Under the pieces are notes generated by a model that made no database searches, was not told the origin of the DNA, and saw only the letters and a list, made by a program, of their open reading frames with translations. Shown piece after piece: positions 17,901 through 26,045 of a stretch of 64,000 nt of DNA (position 1 is the stretch's first letter; every line of letters starts with the position of its first letter). The stretch spans positions 1 through 64,000 of the forward strand of contig CADCWI010000076.1 in assembly GCA_902806355.1 (NCBI GenBank), in the 5' to 3' direction. The position numbers were made by a program, and so were the translations under genes. Source of the stretch: an uncultured Thermomicrobiales bacterium (GTDB lineage: Bacteria; Chloroflexota; Chloroflexia; Thermomicrobiales; UBA6265).

Positions 17901-18008
17901 GTTCACGACGGGCTCGGTGGCAGCCGAGCCCTGGCTTGCGCGCGTGTCGGGATCGAAGCGCTGGCTCATGGCGCGAAGGTGGGGTGGGACAAACCAGTCG
18001 ATCTCCAT
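14964..18008 (-). CDS. Ski2-like DEAD/DEAH-box RNA helicase with DSHCT domain
   Basis: Roughly 1014 residues. Helicase core motifs in order: Walker A APTGSGKT (about 87-94), FDEIHYL (motif II, DEIH), LSATV (motif III), and QMAGRAGRRG (motif VI). The C-terminal third has the DSHCT pattern (GYPTAKADMLADVFDTDGLILCELVDRG is read across it). Such proteins unwind structured RNA in decay or processing and occur in Actinobacteria and Chloroflexota. The frame is open to 18056; ATG 18008 and ATG 17969 are both possible and neither has a clear ribosome site. Gly/Arg-rich segment between helicase lobes (about 255-285) may be a disordered loop. Confidence 0.93.
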   Translation of the reverse strand: MEIDWFVPPHLRAMSQRFDPDTRASQGSAATEPVVNANPMSRIQSIPEVEIDAAIDQFNVFYPFPLDTFQREAIRTLLHGDSVMVAAPTGSGKTVVAEFGIYDAFRRTGRVLYTAPIKALSNQKFRDLRTIYGADVGLLTGDISENRDARIIVMTTEILRNMLLQTPWELDDVECIIFDEIHYLADPDRGTTWEESIILCPDHIQLICLSATVTNASEIAGWIGRTHRDIRLITHNERPVPLALYYFYEDELATVIDHTGVKVRDFSRVGGESRRQSGRSGRRQAPARGLHAQDEPQPREIVDALAKDDLLPAIYFLFSRNDCRAYAEQLAMMRPKLVAEHQHVQIEQILDTYLGVMRPEDRALDQVEVVCRLARCGIGFHHAGLLPILKQLVEVLFVRGLMQVVFATDTLALGVNMPARTVVIGRMTKWDGRRRRTLIPNEFQQMAGRAGRRGMDEFGHVVMPYSPMIPFRDMLAVATGDLHPVQSAFAIRYNTVLNLWDPPDGDRVRQMLRRSLAQYQTGQRIRMIEADIVEIEAEIAGISDGRREEISRLDDSFEEFRSIQRRLQTAQHDLRRIQQDLASARLDSTTSTPWTEPGRQALRRLFRTVVAGVVVHVRELGWCIFLGRGAQGGVGLFLSVGDARIHLVTEYRQVDFIPLDDVVVQLPGELIEPADAAVDPSALIGREALESLFASVASRELPDLDRLVREHRARESARLAAIVQELVEAESAKSAEIGMILELRDAHPFADTRRRKDHQTFLTRRDTLHKERNALAEVLEREIEAEDLRIRGVIRGIRDVLHRFGYLRQGYPTAKADMLADVFDTDGLILCELVDRGTLDHLEPDELAELFSWYSFDREYRGINHFTLPDRLILARRRLEDLERDVLAEERDLKLFISEGHNAHFYGAALHWSRGWTMAKIGEYLELSEGDLVITFNKTIDLMRQVREMLGGVQPDHPLRQTLATAEKRLRRGIVEQSLSLGFTPIADATEPDDDPGPEDRDNDTVADAADAIT

Positions 18009-18090
18009 GGTGGAACAGGCGGCACGAGAAGGGCAAACGCGATTTCTTTTGTACACCGTGACGCGGCGGCCGGGAGAGTCGCGCTGCCGG

Positions 18091-18588
18091 TTACCAGAAC
18101 CGTGATCCGGGGTCTCCCTTGAAGGGGCCGACGATGGAATCCGTTACCCATCCGCCGTAGAACTGCCCCGGCTGAGCACGCACGATCTCCCCGTCAAGAA
18201 GGCAGCGATCGACCCGACCCGGATAGAATGCGATGTGGTGGGCGATGGGCATGAAGGCCATCGTCGGCTCTGGGTAGCACCACGCCACCCCCCGCTCCAC
18301 CCTGTCCGCGACCTTGAGACCGTAGTAGCGGGCCACCCCTTTCCACTCGCAAACCGAGGTCTGGGACTCCGGCGTCAGGAACTCAAGCCGGACATCCTCT
18401 GGAGCGATGTAGTACACGGGGGGATGGCTTGTCTCCAGCACGCGCCACTGCTGGCGCGATTCCGCGATGGTTTCGCCATTGAACTCGATCGTGATGTGAT
18501 GGGAGGTGGCTTCCAGGCGTGGAGGACGGGGATAGTCCCAAACGGACTCCTGTCCGCTGGACGGCACGATGGGCGTGGGACGGTTCAT
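18091..18588 (-). CDS. DUF427 domain protein
   Basis: A 165-residue protein matching the DUF427 family: GQESVWDYPRPPRLE at the start, then ETSHPPVYYIAPEDV, CEWKGVARYY and a terminal PGQFYGGW. These residues are the recognisable core of the family, which has no established function. ATG 18588 is chosen over 18615 because the family commonly opens a few residues before the Pro-Arg motif; AAGGAAG lies about 12 bases upstream. It is divergent from the glycosyltransferase at 18741 and upstream of the helicase. Confidence 0.85.
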   Translation of the reverse strand: MNRPTPIVPSSGQESVWDYPRPPRLEATSHHITIEFNGETIAESRQQWRVLETSHPPVYYIAPEDVRLEFLTPESQTSVCEWKGVARYYGLKVADRVERGVAWCYPEPTMAFMPIAHHIAFYPGRVDRCLLDGEIVRAQPGQFYGGWVTDSIVGPFKGDPGSRFW

Positions 18589-18740
18589 TGGTCTGGCTGC
18601 TTCCTTCACGTCCATGACCGGACCCGCGAGAGCACGGCGGCGGAGAGCCGGTCGGCTGACGATGCGTTACGGGTCTACTCTACAACCCGACACGGGAACG
18701 ATGCGGCCGGGGCGATGGCGCCAGGAAAGGTTCAGCCACC

Positions 18741-19823
18741 ATGCGGATCGGGTTCAATGCTTCGCTGCTCGCCGCTGGAGGCGGGTACCGCCAAACCGGG
18801 GTGAGCCGCTACATCGGCGAACTGCTGGATGCAATGGAACCGTTGCTGGACGAGACTGACGAGCTTGCCGTCTTTGGCCGCCGGATCGCTCCGATCGCGC
18901 GTCGACCATTGGCCAGGATTGTTTGGGAACAATCAATACTCCCGGTGACCGCTCTGTGGCAAAGGGTCGATGTCCTTCATGGACCGCTCAACATAATCCC
19001 CCTGGCTATGCACGCGCCAGCGGTCGTTACGGTCCACGATCTCGCTTTCCTGCATTTCCCGGGGCAGTTGCCACGGGCTCGCCGTGCCTACATGATCGCC
19101 GCGACGCGACTCAGCGCTGGCAATGCCGACCGCGTGATCGCGGTGTCGGAGCGGACGGCGGCTGACCTCGCGGCATGGTTGCCGCATGTACAGGATCGGA
19201 TCGCCGTGATTCCGGAAGCTCCGTCCCCCGCGATCGAACGCGTCTCCGGTGACGCACTGGATGAGTTCAAGGTGCGCTCGAGCATCGGGCGTCCCTATGT
19301 GCTGGCAGTAGGAACCTTGGAGCCGCGCAAGAACCTCCCATTCCTGCTGCGCGCGTTCGCCGCCGTCAGCGATCGATTTCCTCACGATCTGGTCCTGGTC
19401 GGGCCAGAAGGGTGGATGACCGGGGAGTTTCACCAGACCCTCGAAGGACTCAACCTCGGGGACCGTGTGCGCATGACCGGATTCGTCAGCGACCAGGATC
19501 TCGGCGGCTGGTACAGTGGAGCCGACCTCTTTGTCTTTCCTTCAACGTACGAGGGTTTTGGCTTGCCAACGGTCGAGGCCATGCGGTGTGGAGCGCCGCT
19601 CCTGGTGTCCGATTCCTCATGCTTCCCGGAGGTCGTTGGGGGCGACGGGATGCTGGTGTCACCGACCGATCAGGCGGCGTGGAGCGATGCCCTCGTCGCG
19701 GTCCTGACCGATCGCACGCTCAACGCCCACCTGCGGGAACGGAGTCTTGCCGGTGCAGCCCGGTTCAGCTGGGAGCGGACGGCGAGTGAGACGCTTCGCG
19801 TCTACCGGGAAACTGCGCAATGA
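18741..19823 (+). CDS. Glycosyltransferase family 4 (GT-B fold)
   Basis: A 360-residue cytoplasmic enzyme that would transfer a sugar from a nucleotide donor to an envelope glycan or lipid acceptor. The N-terminal Rossmann domain contains HGPLNIIPL and TVHDLAFLHFP; the C-terminal domain contains VGTLEPRKN, the donor-phosphate loop, and YEGFGLPTVEAM with the conserved Glu-x7-Glu. AGGAAAGG lies ahead of ATG 18741. The stop overlaps the thiL start by ATGA, an odd functional pairing that suggests a shared transcript only. Donor and acceptor cannot be inferred; dTDP-rhamnose made by the rml genes of the window is possible. Confidence 0.92.
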   Translation: MRIGFNASLLAAGGGYRQTGVSRYIGELLDAMEPLLDETDELAVFGRRIAPIARRPLARIVWEQSILPVTALWQRVDVLHGPLNIIPLAMHAPAVVTVHDLAFLHFPGQLPRARRAYMIAATRLSAGNADRVIAVSERTAADLAAWLPHVQDRIAVIPEAPSPAIERVSGDALDEFKVRSSIGRPYVLAVGTLEPRKNLPFLLRAFAAVSDRFPHDLVLVGPEGWMTGEFHQTLEGLNLGDRVRMTGFVSDQDLGGWYSGADLFVFPSTYEGFGLPTVEAMRCGAPLLVSDSSCFPEVVGGDGMLVSPTDQAAWSDALVAVLTDRTLNAHLRERSLAGAARFSWERTASETLRVYRETAQ

Positions 19824-20848
19824 CTGGCGATTCCGTCACGGTCGCTGAACTGGGTGAGTTCGCGCTGATCGAGCGTCTCGTCTCCAGCCTGCCTCCGGAG
19901 GTCGTGGCGGGGCCCCGCCTGCTTCACGGTGCTGGCGACGATGCGGCAGTCTGGGCGCCGGCACCGGGCGAAATCAGCGTGATCACGACCGACACGCTGG
20001 TGGACACCATCCACTTCCGGCTGGACTGGACCGATTGGGCGTCGCTCGGCCACAAGATGCTGGCGGTCAACCTCTCGGACATCGCGGCGATGGGGGCGCA
20101 ACCGGTGCTGGCGACGGTGACGCTCGGGCTGACCGGTTCGGAGCGGGTCGACGATCTGGTCGCGCTGTACGGCGGGATGGTCGGTCTGGCGGCGCGGCAC
20201 CGGGTCGTCATCGCTGGCGGCGACATCGTGCGCTCGCCGGCCGCGATCACGTTGGCGGTGACCGCCGTGGGGGAGGTCGATCCGGATCGGTTGCTGGTTC
20301 GCAGTGGGGCCACCGAGGGTGACCTCGTCGGCGTCAGCGGGACGCTGGGCGCAAGTGCCGCCGGTTTGGCATTGCTCGAAGACACGAGCGGGCTCAGAGC
20401 GGCGAAGACAGCCGAGCTCCTGGTGGGCGCGCACCTGCGGCCAATCCCGAGAGTGGAGTTGGGACGGGTGCTGGCTCACCATGGTGCTACCAGTGCGATG
20501 GACCTGAGCGATGGACTGCTTGGCGATCTCCCGAGAATCCTCGTTGCCAGTGGCGTCTCGGCTGAAGTCGACGAGTACCGGATTCCAATCCTGCCGGCGA
20601 TCCGCGCGCTCTTTCCCGACCGGTTTCGGGAGTTCGCGTTGCGCGGTGGGGAAGACTACGAATTGCTCTTCACCATCCCTCCCGAGCGGTGGGAGGCTTT
20701 GGCGGAAGCGGCGAAGGAGATCGGCTCAACGATCACGTCCATCGGTCGCGTGGTTCCGGTCGACGGGGCGACACCGGACCTCTGGATCGTCGCCCCGGAT
20801 GGAAGCAAAAGCGTCGCAACAGCCGGGGCGTTCGATCATTTTGGCTGA
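19820..20848 (+). CDS. thiL: Thiamine-monophosphate kinase
   Basis: ThiL phosphorylates thiamine phosphate to thiamine diphosphate, the active cofactor. The 342-residue product shows the family signature HGAGDDAAVW near residues 34-43, TTDTLVDTIHF with the metal-binding Asp, NLSDIAAMGA, and AGGDIVRS, followed by the AIRS-type C-terminal domain (SAMDLSDGLLGDL, GGEDYELLF). The ATG overlaps the glycosyltransferase stop. No other thiamine gene is present in the window. Confidence 0.95.
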   Translation: MTGDSVTVAELGEFALIERLVSSLPPEVVAGPRLLHGAGDDAAVWAPAPGEISVITTDTLVDTIHFRLDWTDWASLGHKMLAVNLSDIAAMGAQPVLATVTLGLTGSERVDDLVALYGGMVGLAARHRVVIAGGDIVRSPAAITLAVTAVGEVDPDRLLVRSGATEGDLVGVSGTLGASAAGLALLEDTSGLRAAKTAELLVGAHLRPIPRVELGRVLAHHGATSAMDLSDGLLGDLPRILVASGVSAEVDEYRIPILPAIRALFPDRFREFALRGGEDYELLFTIPPERWEALAEAAKEIGSTITSIGRVVPVDGATPDLWIVAPDGSKSVATAGAFDHFG

Positions 20849-20862
20849 ATCGCCGGAGCCAA

Positions 20863-20904
20863 ACGCGACAACGGAGCGGTCCGAAGACCGCCCCGTTGTC
20901 GTGT
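20863..20904. terminator. Bidirectional terminator between thiL and phoX-like gene
   Basis: A long hairpin in the 70-base convergent gap: core arms 20866-20881 and 20886-20901 pair over 16 positions with one mismatch around a CGAA tetraloop, and pairing extends outward by about three more bases. The minus strand is followed by GTTT, the plus strand by GTGTT. CGAA is a GNRA-like stable loop. Confidence 0.8.
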
Positions 20905-20918
20905 TGCCGACCTGGTGG

Positions 20919-22943
20919 TTACTGGCCGATCGGACCGCCGTCATCCTTGGTGATGAGGACGATGGTTGGCCGCGTTACCCCTTCACCGTCGGGCCAGAGC
21001 GTGACAGGGTCTTCGACCCGGCCGCCTTCGCCGGGGTGCTGGACGGAGGCGAAGAGCGCGGTGTTGTCCGGGTTGAAGACCGGTCCCGAGCACTCCGCTC
21101 CCACCACGGTGCTGAAGAATTGCTGCAGATTGCCGCGATTCTCCCCTTCGGTCACCGCCACGAACAGCCCATCGTTGGCTTCCTCGAACGTGTTGGGCAA
21201 CCCGTCCGTTGAAATCCAGATATTGCCGAGGGCGTCGAAGGTGATGTTGTCCGGTGAGGCGATCGGACTGACATTGTCCTTGGGGAACCCGGCAAAGTAG
21301 GTCGTCTCGTCCGCCGGATCGCCCGCGAGCAGGAAGATCTCCCAATCGAAGGTCGTGCTGGCGTGATCGTCGTCCGTCTCGGTGATTTCAATGATGTGAC
21401 CGGTCCGGTTCTCCGCCCGCGGATTCGCGGCATCGGTGCCGGCATTGTCCTCGACCGCCCGGTTGGAGTTATTGGTGCAGACCAGGTAGACCTTCTTCGT
21501 CACCGGGTTGGTCTCGAAGTCCTCGGGACGGTCCATCTTGGTCGCGCCGAGGACATCCGCTGCCGCGCGCGTGTTGATCAGCACGTCGGCCTGCGATGCG
21601 AAACCGGCTGCCTCGTCGAGTCCACCCTCACCATGCACGAGGGGCAACCATTCGCCGGAGCCGTCGTCGTTGAACTTCGCGACGTAGAGCGTGCCCTCAT
21701 CGAGCAGGTCCAGGTTGGCCTCACGATTGCTCTCATCGAACGTGCCGGCGGTGACGAACTTGTAGGCGTATTCGAAACGCTCGTCGTCGCCGGAATAGAT
21801 CACGACGTTGCCGCCGGGAGAGACGACGGACGTATGGCCCTCATGCTTGTTCCGACCGAGGGCGGTTCGCTTCTTCGGCGTTGACGTGGGATCGAAGGGG
21901 TCGATCTCGACACCCCAGCCGAAACGGATCGGCTCGTTTGGCTCCTGCGCAAGATCGAAACGCGGGTGGTAGTTCTCCCACTGACGGTCGGATGCGCCTT
22001 CGGAAAGCCCGTACCGATCGTGGATCGCCCGGACCGGATCATCTTCGGCAATCGCTTCCAGATTGGCGAAATACTGATCGAAGTTTTCCTCGCCCGAAAG
22101 GACCGTTCCCCAGGGGGTCGTGCCGCCGGCACAGTTGTTGAGCGTGCCCGACACGGTCGTGCCCTCGGCATCCTCGTTGGTCTTGACCAGATCCGTGCCG
22201 GCAACCGGGCCAGTCAGAGTCATCGGGGTGGTCGCGGTGATGCGCCGGTTGTACTGCGAATCCAGCACGACGCCCCACTCGCCGTTCTCGTCCCGCTTGA
22301 CCTCGACAACGCTGAGGCCATGTGCCTCAAGTTCGGTGTCGACGATCTCCTGGTTGGTGGCAGCGAGAAACTCCTCTGAATCCTCGTCAGCCGCGTTGTA
22401 CTCGGGATTCGGCTGCAGGTAACCGGCGAACATCAGTTCCGGATTGGTGTACTCGTGGTTGAACACCAGAAGACCGTTGTCGGACGAATCGCTTCCCATC
22501 GGAAGACTGATCCAGCCGATGTAGTCGCAGTTGTAGCCAATCTGACGCGCCTGCGACGCCGCGGATTGGGCTGCGGGATCGAAGGCGGGAGAATCGGCGA
22601 ACAGCGGGTCGCCCCAGCGGAGGAACGGGACGACGGAATAGCCCTCGGGAACGACCGGTGTGTCACCACCCTGCAGTGTCAGGCTCGAGAAACTGAACGT
22701 GGCTCCCGCAACTGGTGTGGCCCCGGGTGTCCCAACCGGGGTGGCGCCGGGCGTGGCGGCAGACGGGGTCGATTGCGCCGCAGCGCCATTCGCGCCCAGC
22801 AAAGCAGCGGCGGCTCCAACCGTGCCTGAAGCGAGAATGGAACGCCGCGAGAAGCGACGCGCCATGATCTCCGCCATCGTCTCGCCGGTGCCGGCGGTAG
22901 AGTAGATCCTGGACTTGTCGCCCTCGTATTCGATCGGTTTCAA
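20919..22943 (-). CDS. PhoX-family (DUF839) alkaline phosphatase, Tat-exported
   Basis: About 674 residues. PhoX proteins are secreted, calcium/iron-dependent phosphatases of a beta-propeller fold; they release phosphate from organic esters outside the cell. A twin-arginine motif (RRFSRRSILASG) and hydrophobic stretch are followed by a Thr-Pro/Gly-rich low-complexity segment and then the propeller, with NHEYTNPELM, CAGGTTPWGTVLSGEENF and the late segment GRNKHEGHTSV typical of the family. TTG 22943 is preferred (AGGGAGA seven bases upstream); the frame is open to another TTG at 22961. The long pre-signal region is normal for PhoX. No Pho regulon genes lie nearby. Confidence 0.9.
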   Translation of the reverse strand: MKPIEYEGDKSRIYSTAGTGETMAEIMARRFSRRSILASGTVGAAAALLGANGAAAQSTPSAATPGATPVGTPGATPVAGATFSFSSLTLQGGDTPVVPEGYSVVPFLRWGDPLFADSPAFDPAAQSAASQARQIGYNCDYIGWISLPMGSDSSDNGLLVFNHEYTNPELMFAGYLQPNPEYNAADEDSEEFLAATNQEIVDTELEAHGLSVVEVKRDENGEWGVVLDSQYNRRITATTPMTLTGPVAGTDLVKTNEDAEGTTVSGTLNNCAGGTTPWGTVLSGEENFDQYFANLEAIAEDDPVRAIHDRYGLSEGASDRQWENYHPRFDLAQEPNEPIRFGWGVEIDPFDPTSTPKKRTALGRNKHEGHTSVVSPGGNVVIYSGDDERFEYAYKFVTAGTFDESNREANLDLLDEGTLYVAKFNDDGSGEWLPLVHGEGGLDEAAGFASQADVLINTRAAADVLGATKMDRPEDFETNPVTKKVYLVCTNNSNRAVEDNAGTDAANPRAENRTGHIIEITETDDDHASTTFDWEIFLLAGDPADETTYFAGFPKDNVSPIASPDNITFDALGNIWISTDGLPNTFEEANDGLFVAVTEGENRGNLQQFFSTVVGAECSGPVFNPDNTALFASVQHPGEGGRVEDPVTLWPDGEGVTRPTIVLITKDDGGPIGQ

Positions 22944-23181
22944 GCGCGATTCTCCCTTCAACCGTATAAGGAATTAACGGAGTGATCTGGCAGGATCTGC
23001 CTGATGTCACCCTAACCGAGCGTCTGGTCGGAATCCTCAACACTATTAACACACAGATTCAACGGCGAGAACGTCCAGCCTTGACGCGGCGTCCAAACTG
23101 GGATGATTATTAATCCGACCATTGAGGTCAGGATTCGACATACGCGCATCACCAATGCATCGCCATAATCAGGAGAGCTCC

Positions 23182-23808
23182 ATGCTCAAGCAGCGCGACA
23201 ACGCCACGGCACCGCCCGATCGGTTCATCACCGGTGAAACCGTGCTCACCGCCATCAGGAACCGCCGAAGCGTGGGCAAAATGACGGCGGAGGTGCCGGA
23301 TCGGGCACTCATCGAGCAAATTCTCGAGGCCGGCACATGGGCACCAAACCATCACATGACGGAACCGTGGCGATTCTTCGTGCTGCATGGTGAAGCCCGG
23401 AACCGACTGGGCGCGGTGATGGGCGCCGTCGCGGCGTCCCGCGAGAGTTCGGAAACCTCGCGTCTGGCGGTCGCGGAGCGAGCCGCCACGAAGCCGCTCC
23501 GGGCGCCATGGGTAATTGCCGTCGCGGTCGAGCCCTCGGTGGACCCGTCGATTCCCGAGATCGAGGAGTTGGCGGCCGGGAGCGCCGCCGCCCAGAACAT
23601 GCTGCTAGCAGCCGATGCGGTGGGATTGGCGGCGATCTGGCGATCGGGCTGGGTCACCTTTGAACCGGAGATTACAGCGTTCTTCGGTCTCTCGGCACGG
23701 GCCAAAATGCTGGGGTTCATCTATGTTGGGTTCCCCGCAATGGAGCCGCCCGCGCGGAGTCGGCGGCCTCTGGAGGATGTCACGACCTGGCTGGGAGACG
23801 CGACATAG
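23182..23808 (+). CDS. Nitroreductase family protein
   Basis: A 208-residue FMN-dependent oxidoreductase of the NfsA/YdjA class. The N-terminal FMN phosphate contact appears as RNRRSVGKM, followed by ILEAGTWAPNHHMTEPWRF, the usual WAPs motif; LAAGSAAAQNMLLAADAVGLAAIW and a C-terminal FIYVGFP segment complete the pattern. AGGAGAG just before ATG 23182 fixes the start, although the frame is open from 23122. It is followed by tsaE and diverges from the PhoX gene. Physiological substrate unknown. Confidence 0.93.
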   Translation: MLKQRDNATAPPDRFITGETVLTAIRNRRSVGKMTAEVPDRALIEQILEAGTWAPNHHMTEPWRFFVLHGEARNRLGAVMGAVAASRESSETSRLAVAERAATKPLRAPWVIAVAVEPSVDPSIPEIEELAAGSAAAQNMLLAADAVGLAAIWRSGWVTFEPEITAFFGLSARAKMLGFIYVGFPAMEPPARSRRPLEDVTTWLGDAT

Positions 23809-23900
23809 CTTCGCCATCGGACCCGCTCGATCGTCCGGCCGTCCTCGTCGACCGAAAGGGCAGCGAGCCCCCTCCGCTGACCGTACGCGGAGTCGCCGGG

Positions 23901-24317
23901 ATGCACCGGCTTGGGCGAGATCTGGCTGGCGAGCTGCGAGCCGGTGACGTGCTCCTTCTTCATGGTGATCTTGGTGCCGGCAAGACAGCCCTGACACAGG
24001 GAATCGCCGCCGGCCTCCGAGTGCCGGAGGCGATCCAGAGCCCGACGTTCGGATTGGTCGCCGAGCACGACGGCTTGACCGCGGATGGACATCCCATCCG
24101 GCTGTACCATCTCGACCTCTACCGCCTCGAGTCCCCCGCCGAGCTGGAAAGCCTCGGGTTCGACCGGTACGTCGACCCCGACGACGGTATTACCGTCATC
24201 GAGTGGCCGGAGCGCGCGATTGGCTGGCTGCCGGAGCGATTCATGATCATTTCCATCGCCCACGCCGGGCCGGACGATCGAATCGTCACGATCCGCGTGG
24301 TTGGCGCAACGGAGTAG
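23901..24317 (+). CDS. tsaE: tRNA threonylcarbamoyladenosine biosynthesis ATPase
   Basis: TsaE is the ATPase that assists TsaB-TsaD in making the t6A modification of ANN-decoding tRNAs. The 138 residues include Walker A GDLGAGKT (22-29), SPTFGLV, and HLDLYRL, all conserved. The first ATG is 23901, but the preceding codons read LTVRGVAG, which resembles the family's N-terminal strand, and no in-frame ATG, GTG or TTG occurs in the 80 or so codons-free stretch directly upstream. Either the protein is short at its N-terminus or a non-standard start (for example CTG 23877) is used. tsaB lies 3.7 kb downstream, separated by an oppositely oriented importer operon. Confidence 0.92.
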   Translation: MHRLGRDLAGELRAGDVLLLHGDLGAGKTALTQGIAAGLRVPEAIQSPTFGLVAEHDGLTADGHPIRLYHLDLYRLESPAELESLGFDRYVDPDDGITVIEWPERAIGWLPERFMIISIAHAGPDDRIVTIRVVGATE

Positions 24318-24459
24318 CTCGCCCCTCTCTGAGCGCGCTACATCGGGCGAAACGTGGCACCCGGATAGATATCTGGCACGCGAGCCGGTCGGGTACGACG
24401 CACCTGTCTCCGCCCGGGCGTTCGCACTCCATTCCGCCCCGCCTGCTAACGATGTGTGG

Positions 24460-24511
24460 ATGGTCGACGAAGGGCATTGGCAACATTGCCAATGCCCTTC
24501 GCGCTGACCAT
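24460..24511. terminator. Bidirectional terminator between tsaE and sugar importer operon
   Basis: A perfect 16-bp stem (arms 24468-24483 and 24486-24501) with a 2-base nominal loop, flanked by a second 6-bp pairing (24460-24465 with 24506-24511). It lies between the convergent tsaE and binding-protein stops. The sequence centre GGCAACATTGCC would open to a small loop in RNA. Confidence 0.75.
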
Positions 24512-24540
24512 GACGTAACGGAACCGGGGTGGATCTGCCC

Positions 24541-25884
24541 TTACTGGCTTTCCAGCGCCTGGACCTGTTCGATAACGGCTTCCGCCTCCGGCTTCAGCTC
24601 TTCCGTCACCTCGGCCCAGACCTCAGCCGCCGGGCGGTTGTTGACGAGGATCTGCTCCCATCCACGACCGAGGATCTGGTCGCCGTTCGGGATGAAGACG
24701 CGGGCACTGTCCTGCGGCTGCGTCTTCGGCAGTTGCTCCACGGCGGTGCGGGAGTTCGGGTTCTTGTCGAGGTACGCCTGCTCTTCCGGGCTCTCGATCG
24801 CCGAGGTGCGGACCGGCATGTAGCCCGTCGCCTGGGACCAGATCGTGGTCTCCTCGGTCGATGTGCAGAACTCGATGAACTTGAGAGCGGCGGCCTTCTT
24901 CTCGTCTGGCGCGCCGGCCATGATGGAAAGCCCGGCGCCGCCGGTGCAGCATCCGAACTGCTTCTCTTCCGGGAGGAACGCCGTCTTGAAGTTGAACGTC
25001 GCGGTCGACGTGATCGAGCCAAGCGAGCCTGTTGATTCCATGACGGCCGCCGTGACGCCGTTGACGAAGTCGATCTCGGGATCGTCGACGGTGATCGCAT
25101 TCCCGCTGGAGACGAACTCGCGCATGAACTCCCCGGTAGTTACGCCCTCCTCCTCGGCGATCTTGATGTTGAAATCGGCGTCGGAGTACCGTCCACCGAA
25201 TGCCCAGACCGGACCATGCAGGACCCAGGCACCGTAGGAGGCCGCGTTGCCGAACGCGAACGCGGCTTCGACGCCCCCCTTGCTGATCAATTCCGGAGCG
25301 GCCTCGCGAAAGGTGCTCCACTTGGCGAATACGTCTGGAGAGACGCCAGCCTTCTCGACGACATCGGCGTTGTAGTAGAAGAGCGGCGTGGACCGCGCGA
25401 ACGGAATGGCATATTGCCCGCCGTTGCGCTGGTACTCGGTAAAGAGGGATTGAACGTAGTCCTCGGCCTTCATCTCGGGTGTCAGCATTGGCGTAAGATC
25501 GGCCAGCGACTCGGAGAGGTAGAAGCGGAACCACCAGACGTCAGAGAGCAGCGCAACATCCGGAATGTCACCCGTTTGCAGACCGGTGATCAGCTGGGAC
25601 GCGATCGCCTCGTAGTTTTCCACGGCCTGCGGGACGACCCTGATGTCTGGCTGCGACGCGTTGAACTTCTCGATCAGCGCGGTCTGGGCTTCTCCGTTGA
25701 CGCCACTTCCAAAAGACGTCCAGTAGGCGAGCTCGACGGTGGATCCCGTGCCCTGGATGAGGGCCGGCGCGGCGAACACGGAACTTCGCTTCGATGCGAG
25801 ACTCAACGAGCCAGCGGCGGCCAGCCCCACTCCAGCACCTGCCGCGGATTGAAGCAATGAGCGGCGATCCAGCTTCCTCACCAT
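24541..25884 (-). CDS. Sugar ABC transporter substrate-binding protein
   Basis: A 447-residue family 1 solute-binding protein (MalE/UgpB-like). A twin-arginine-like signal (LDRRSLLQSAAG with a long hydrophobic stretch to about residue 40) directs export. The mature part starts ELAYWTSFGSGVNGE and has AFARSTPLFYYNADV and GCCTGGAGLSIMAG-like hinge and cleft regions. GGAGGA lies before ATG 25884. It is the last gene of a minus-strand operon behind two permeases; no ATPase gene is present, so a shared housekeeping ATPase (MsiK-like) is probable. Ligand may be an oligosaccharide or glycerol-3-phosphate. Confidence 0.93.
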   Translation of the reverse strand: MVRKLDRRSLLQSAAGAGVGLAAAGSLSLASKRSSVFAAPALIQGTGSTVELAYWTSFGSGVNGEAQTALIEKFNASQPDIRVVPQAVENYEAIASQLITGLQTGDIPDVALLSDVWWFRFYLSESLADLTPMLTPEMKAEDYVQSLFTEYQRNGGQYAIPFARSTPLFYYNADVVEKAGVSPDVFAKWSTFREAAPELISKGGVEAAFAFGNAASYGAWVLHGPVWAFGGRYSDADFNIKIAEEEGVTTGEFMREFVSSGNAITVDDPEIDFVNGVTAAVMESTGSLGSITSTATFNFKTAFLPEEKQFGCCTGGAGLSIMAGAPDEKKAAALKFIEFCTSTEETTIWSQATGYMPVRTSAIESPEEQAYLDKNPNSRTAVEQLPKTQPQDSARVFIPNGDQILGRGWEQILVNNRPAAEVWAEVTEELKPEAEAVIEQVQALESQ

Positions 25885-26045
25885 TGTCTGATCCTCCTTG
25901 ACCGGTTCGTGCGTGCTGTGGCCAACCTGACCACTTCAATCGGCACCTGTGTCGAACGCGCCAGCCAGGCGCAATGATCATTCTGGCCGGTTACGGCGAG
26001 CGGAGTGTTGACGTTTCGTTACCACGGGATCGTGAAACCGCGCGG

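Noticed and set aside
23046..23063. Pho-box-like repeats TTAACA and TTCAAC upstream of the PhoX gene
   Set aside because: Only two imperfect elements with 12-base rather than 11-base spacing and no PhoP/PhoR gene in the window; not enough to claim a Pho site.
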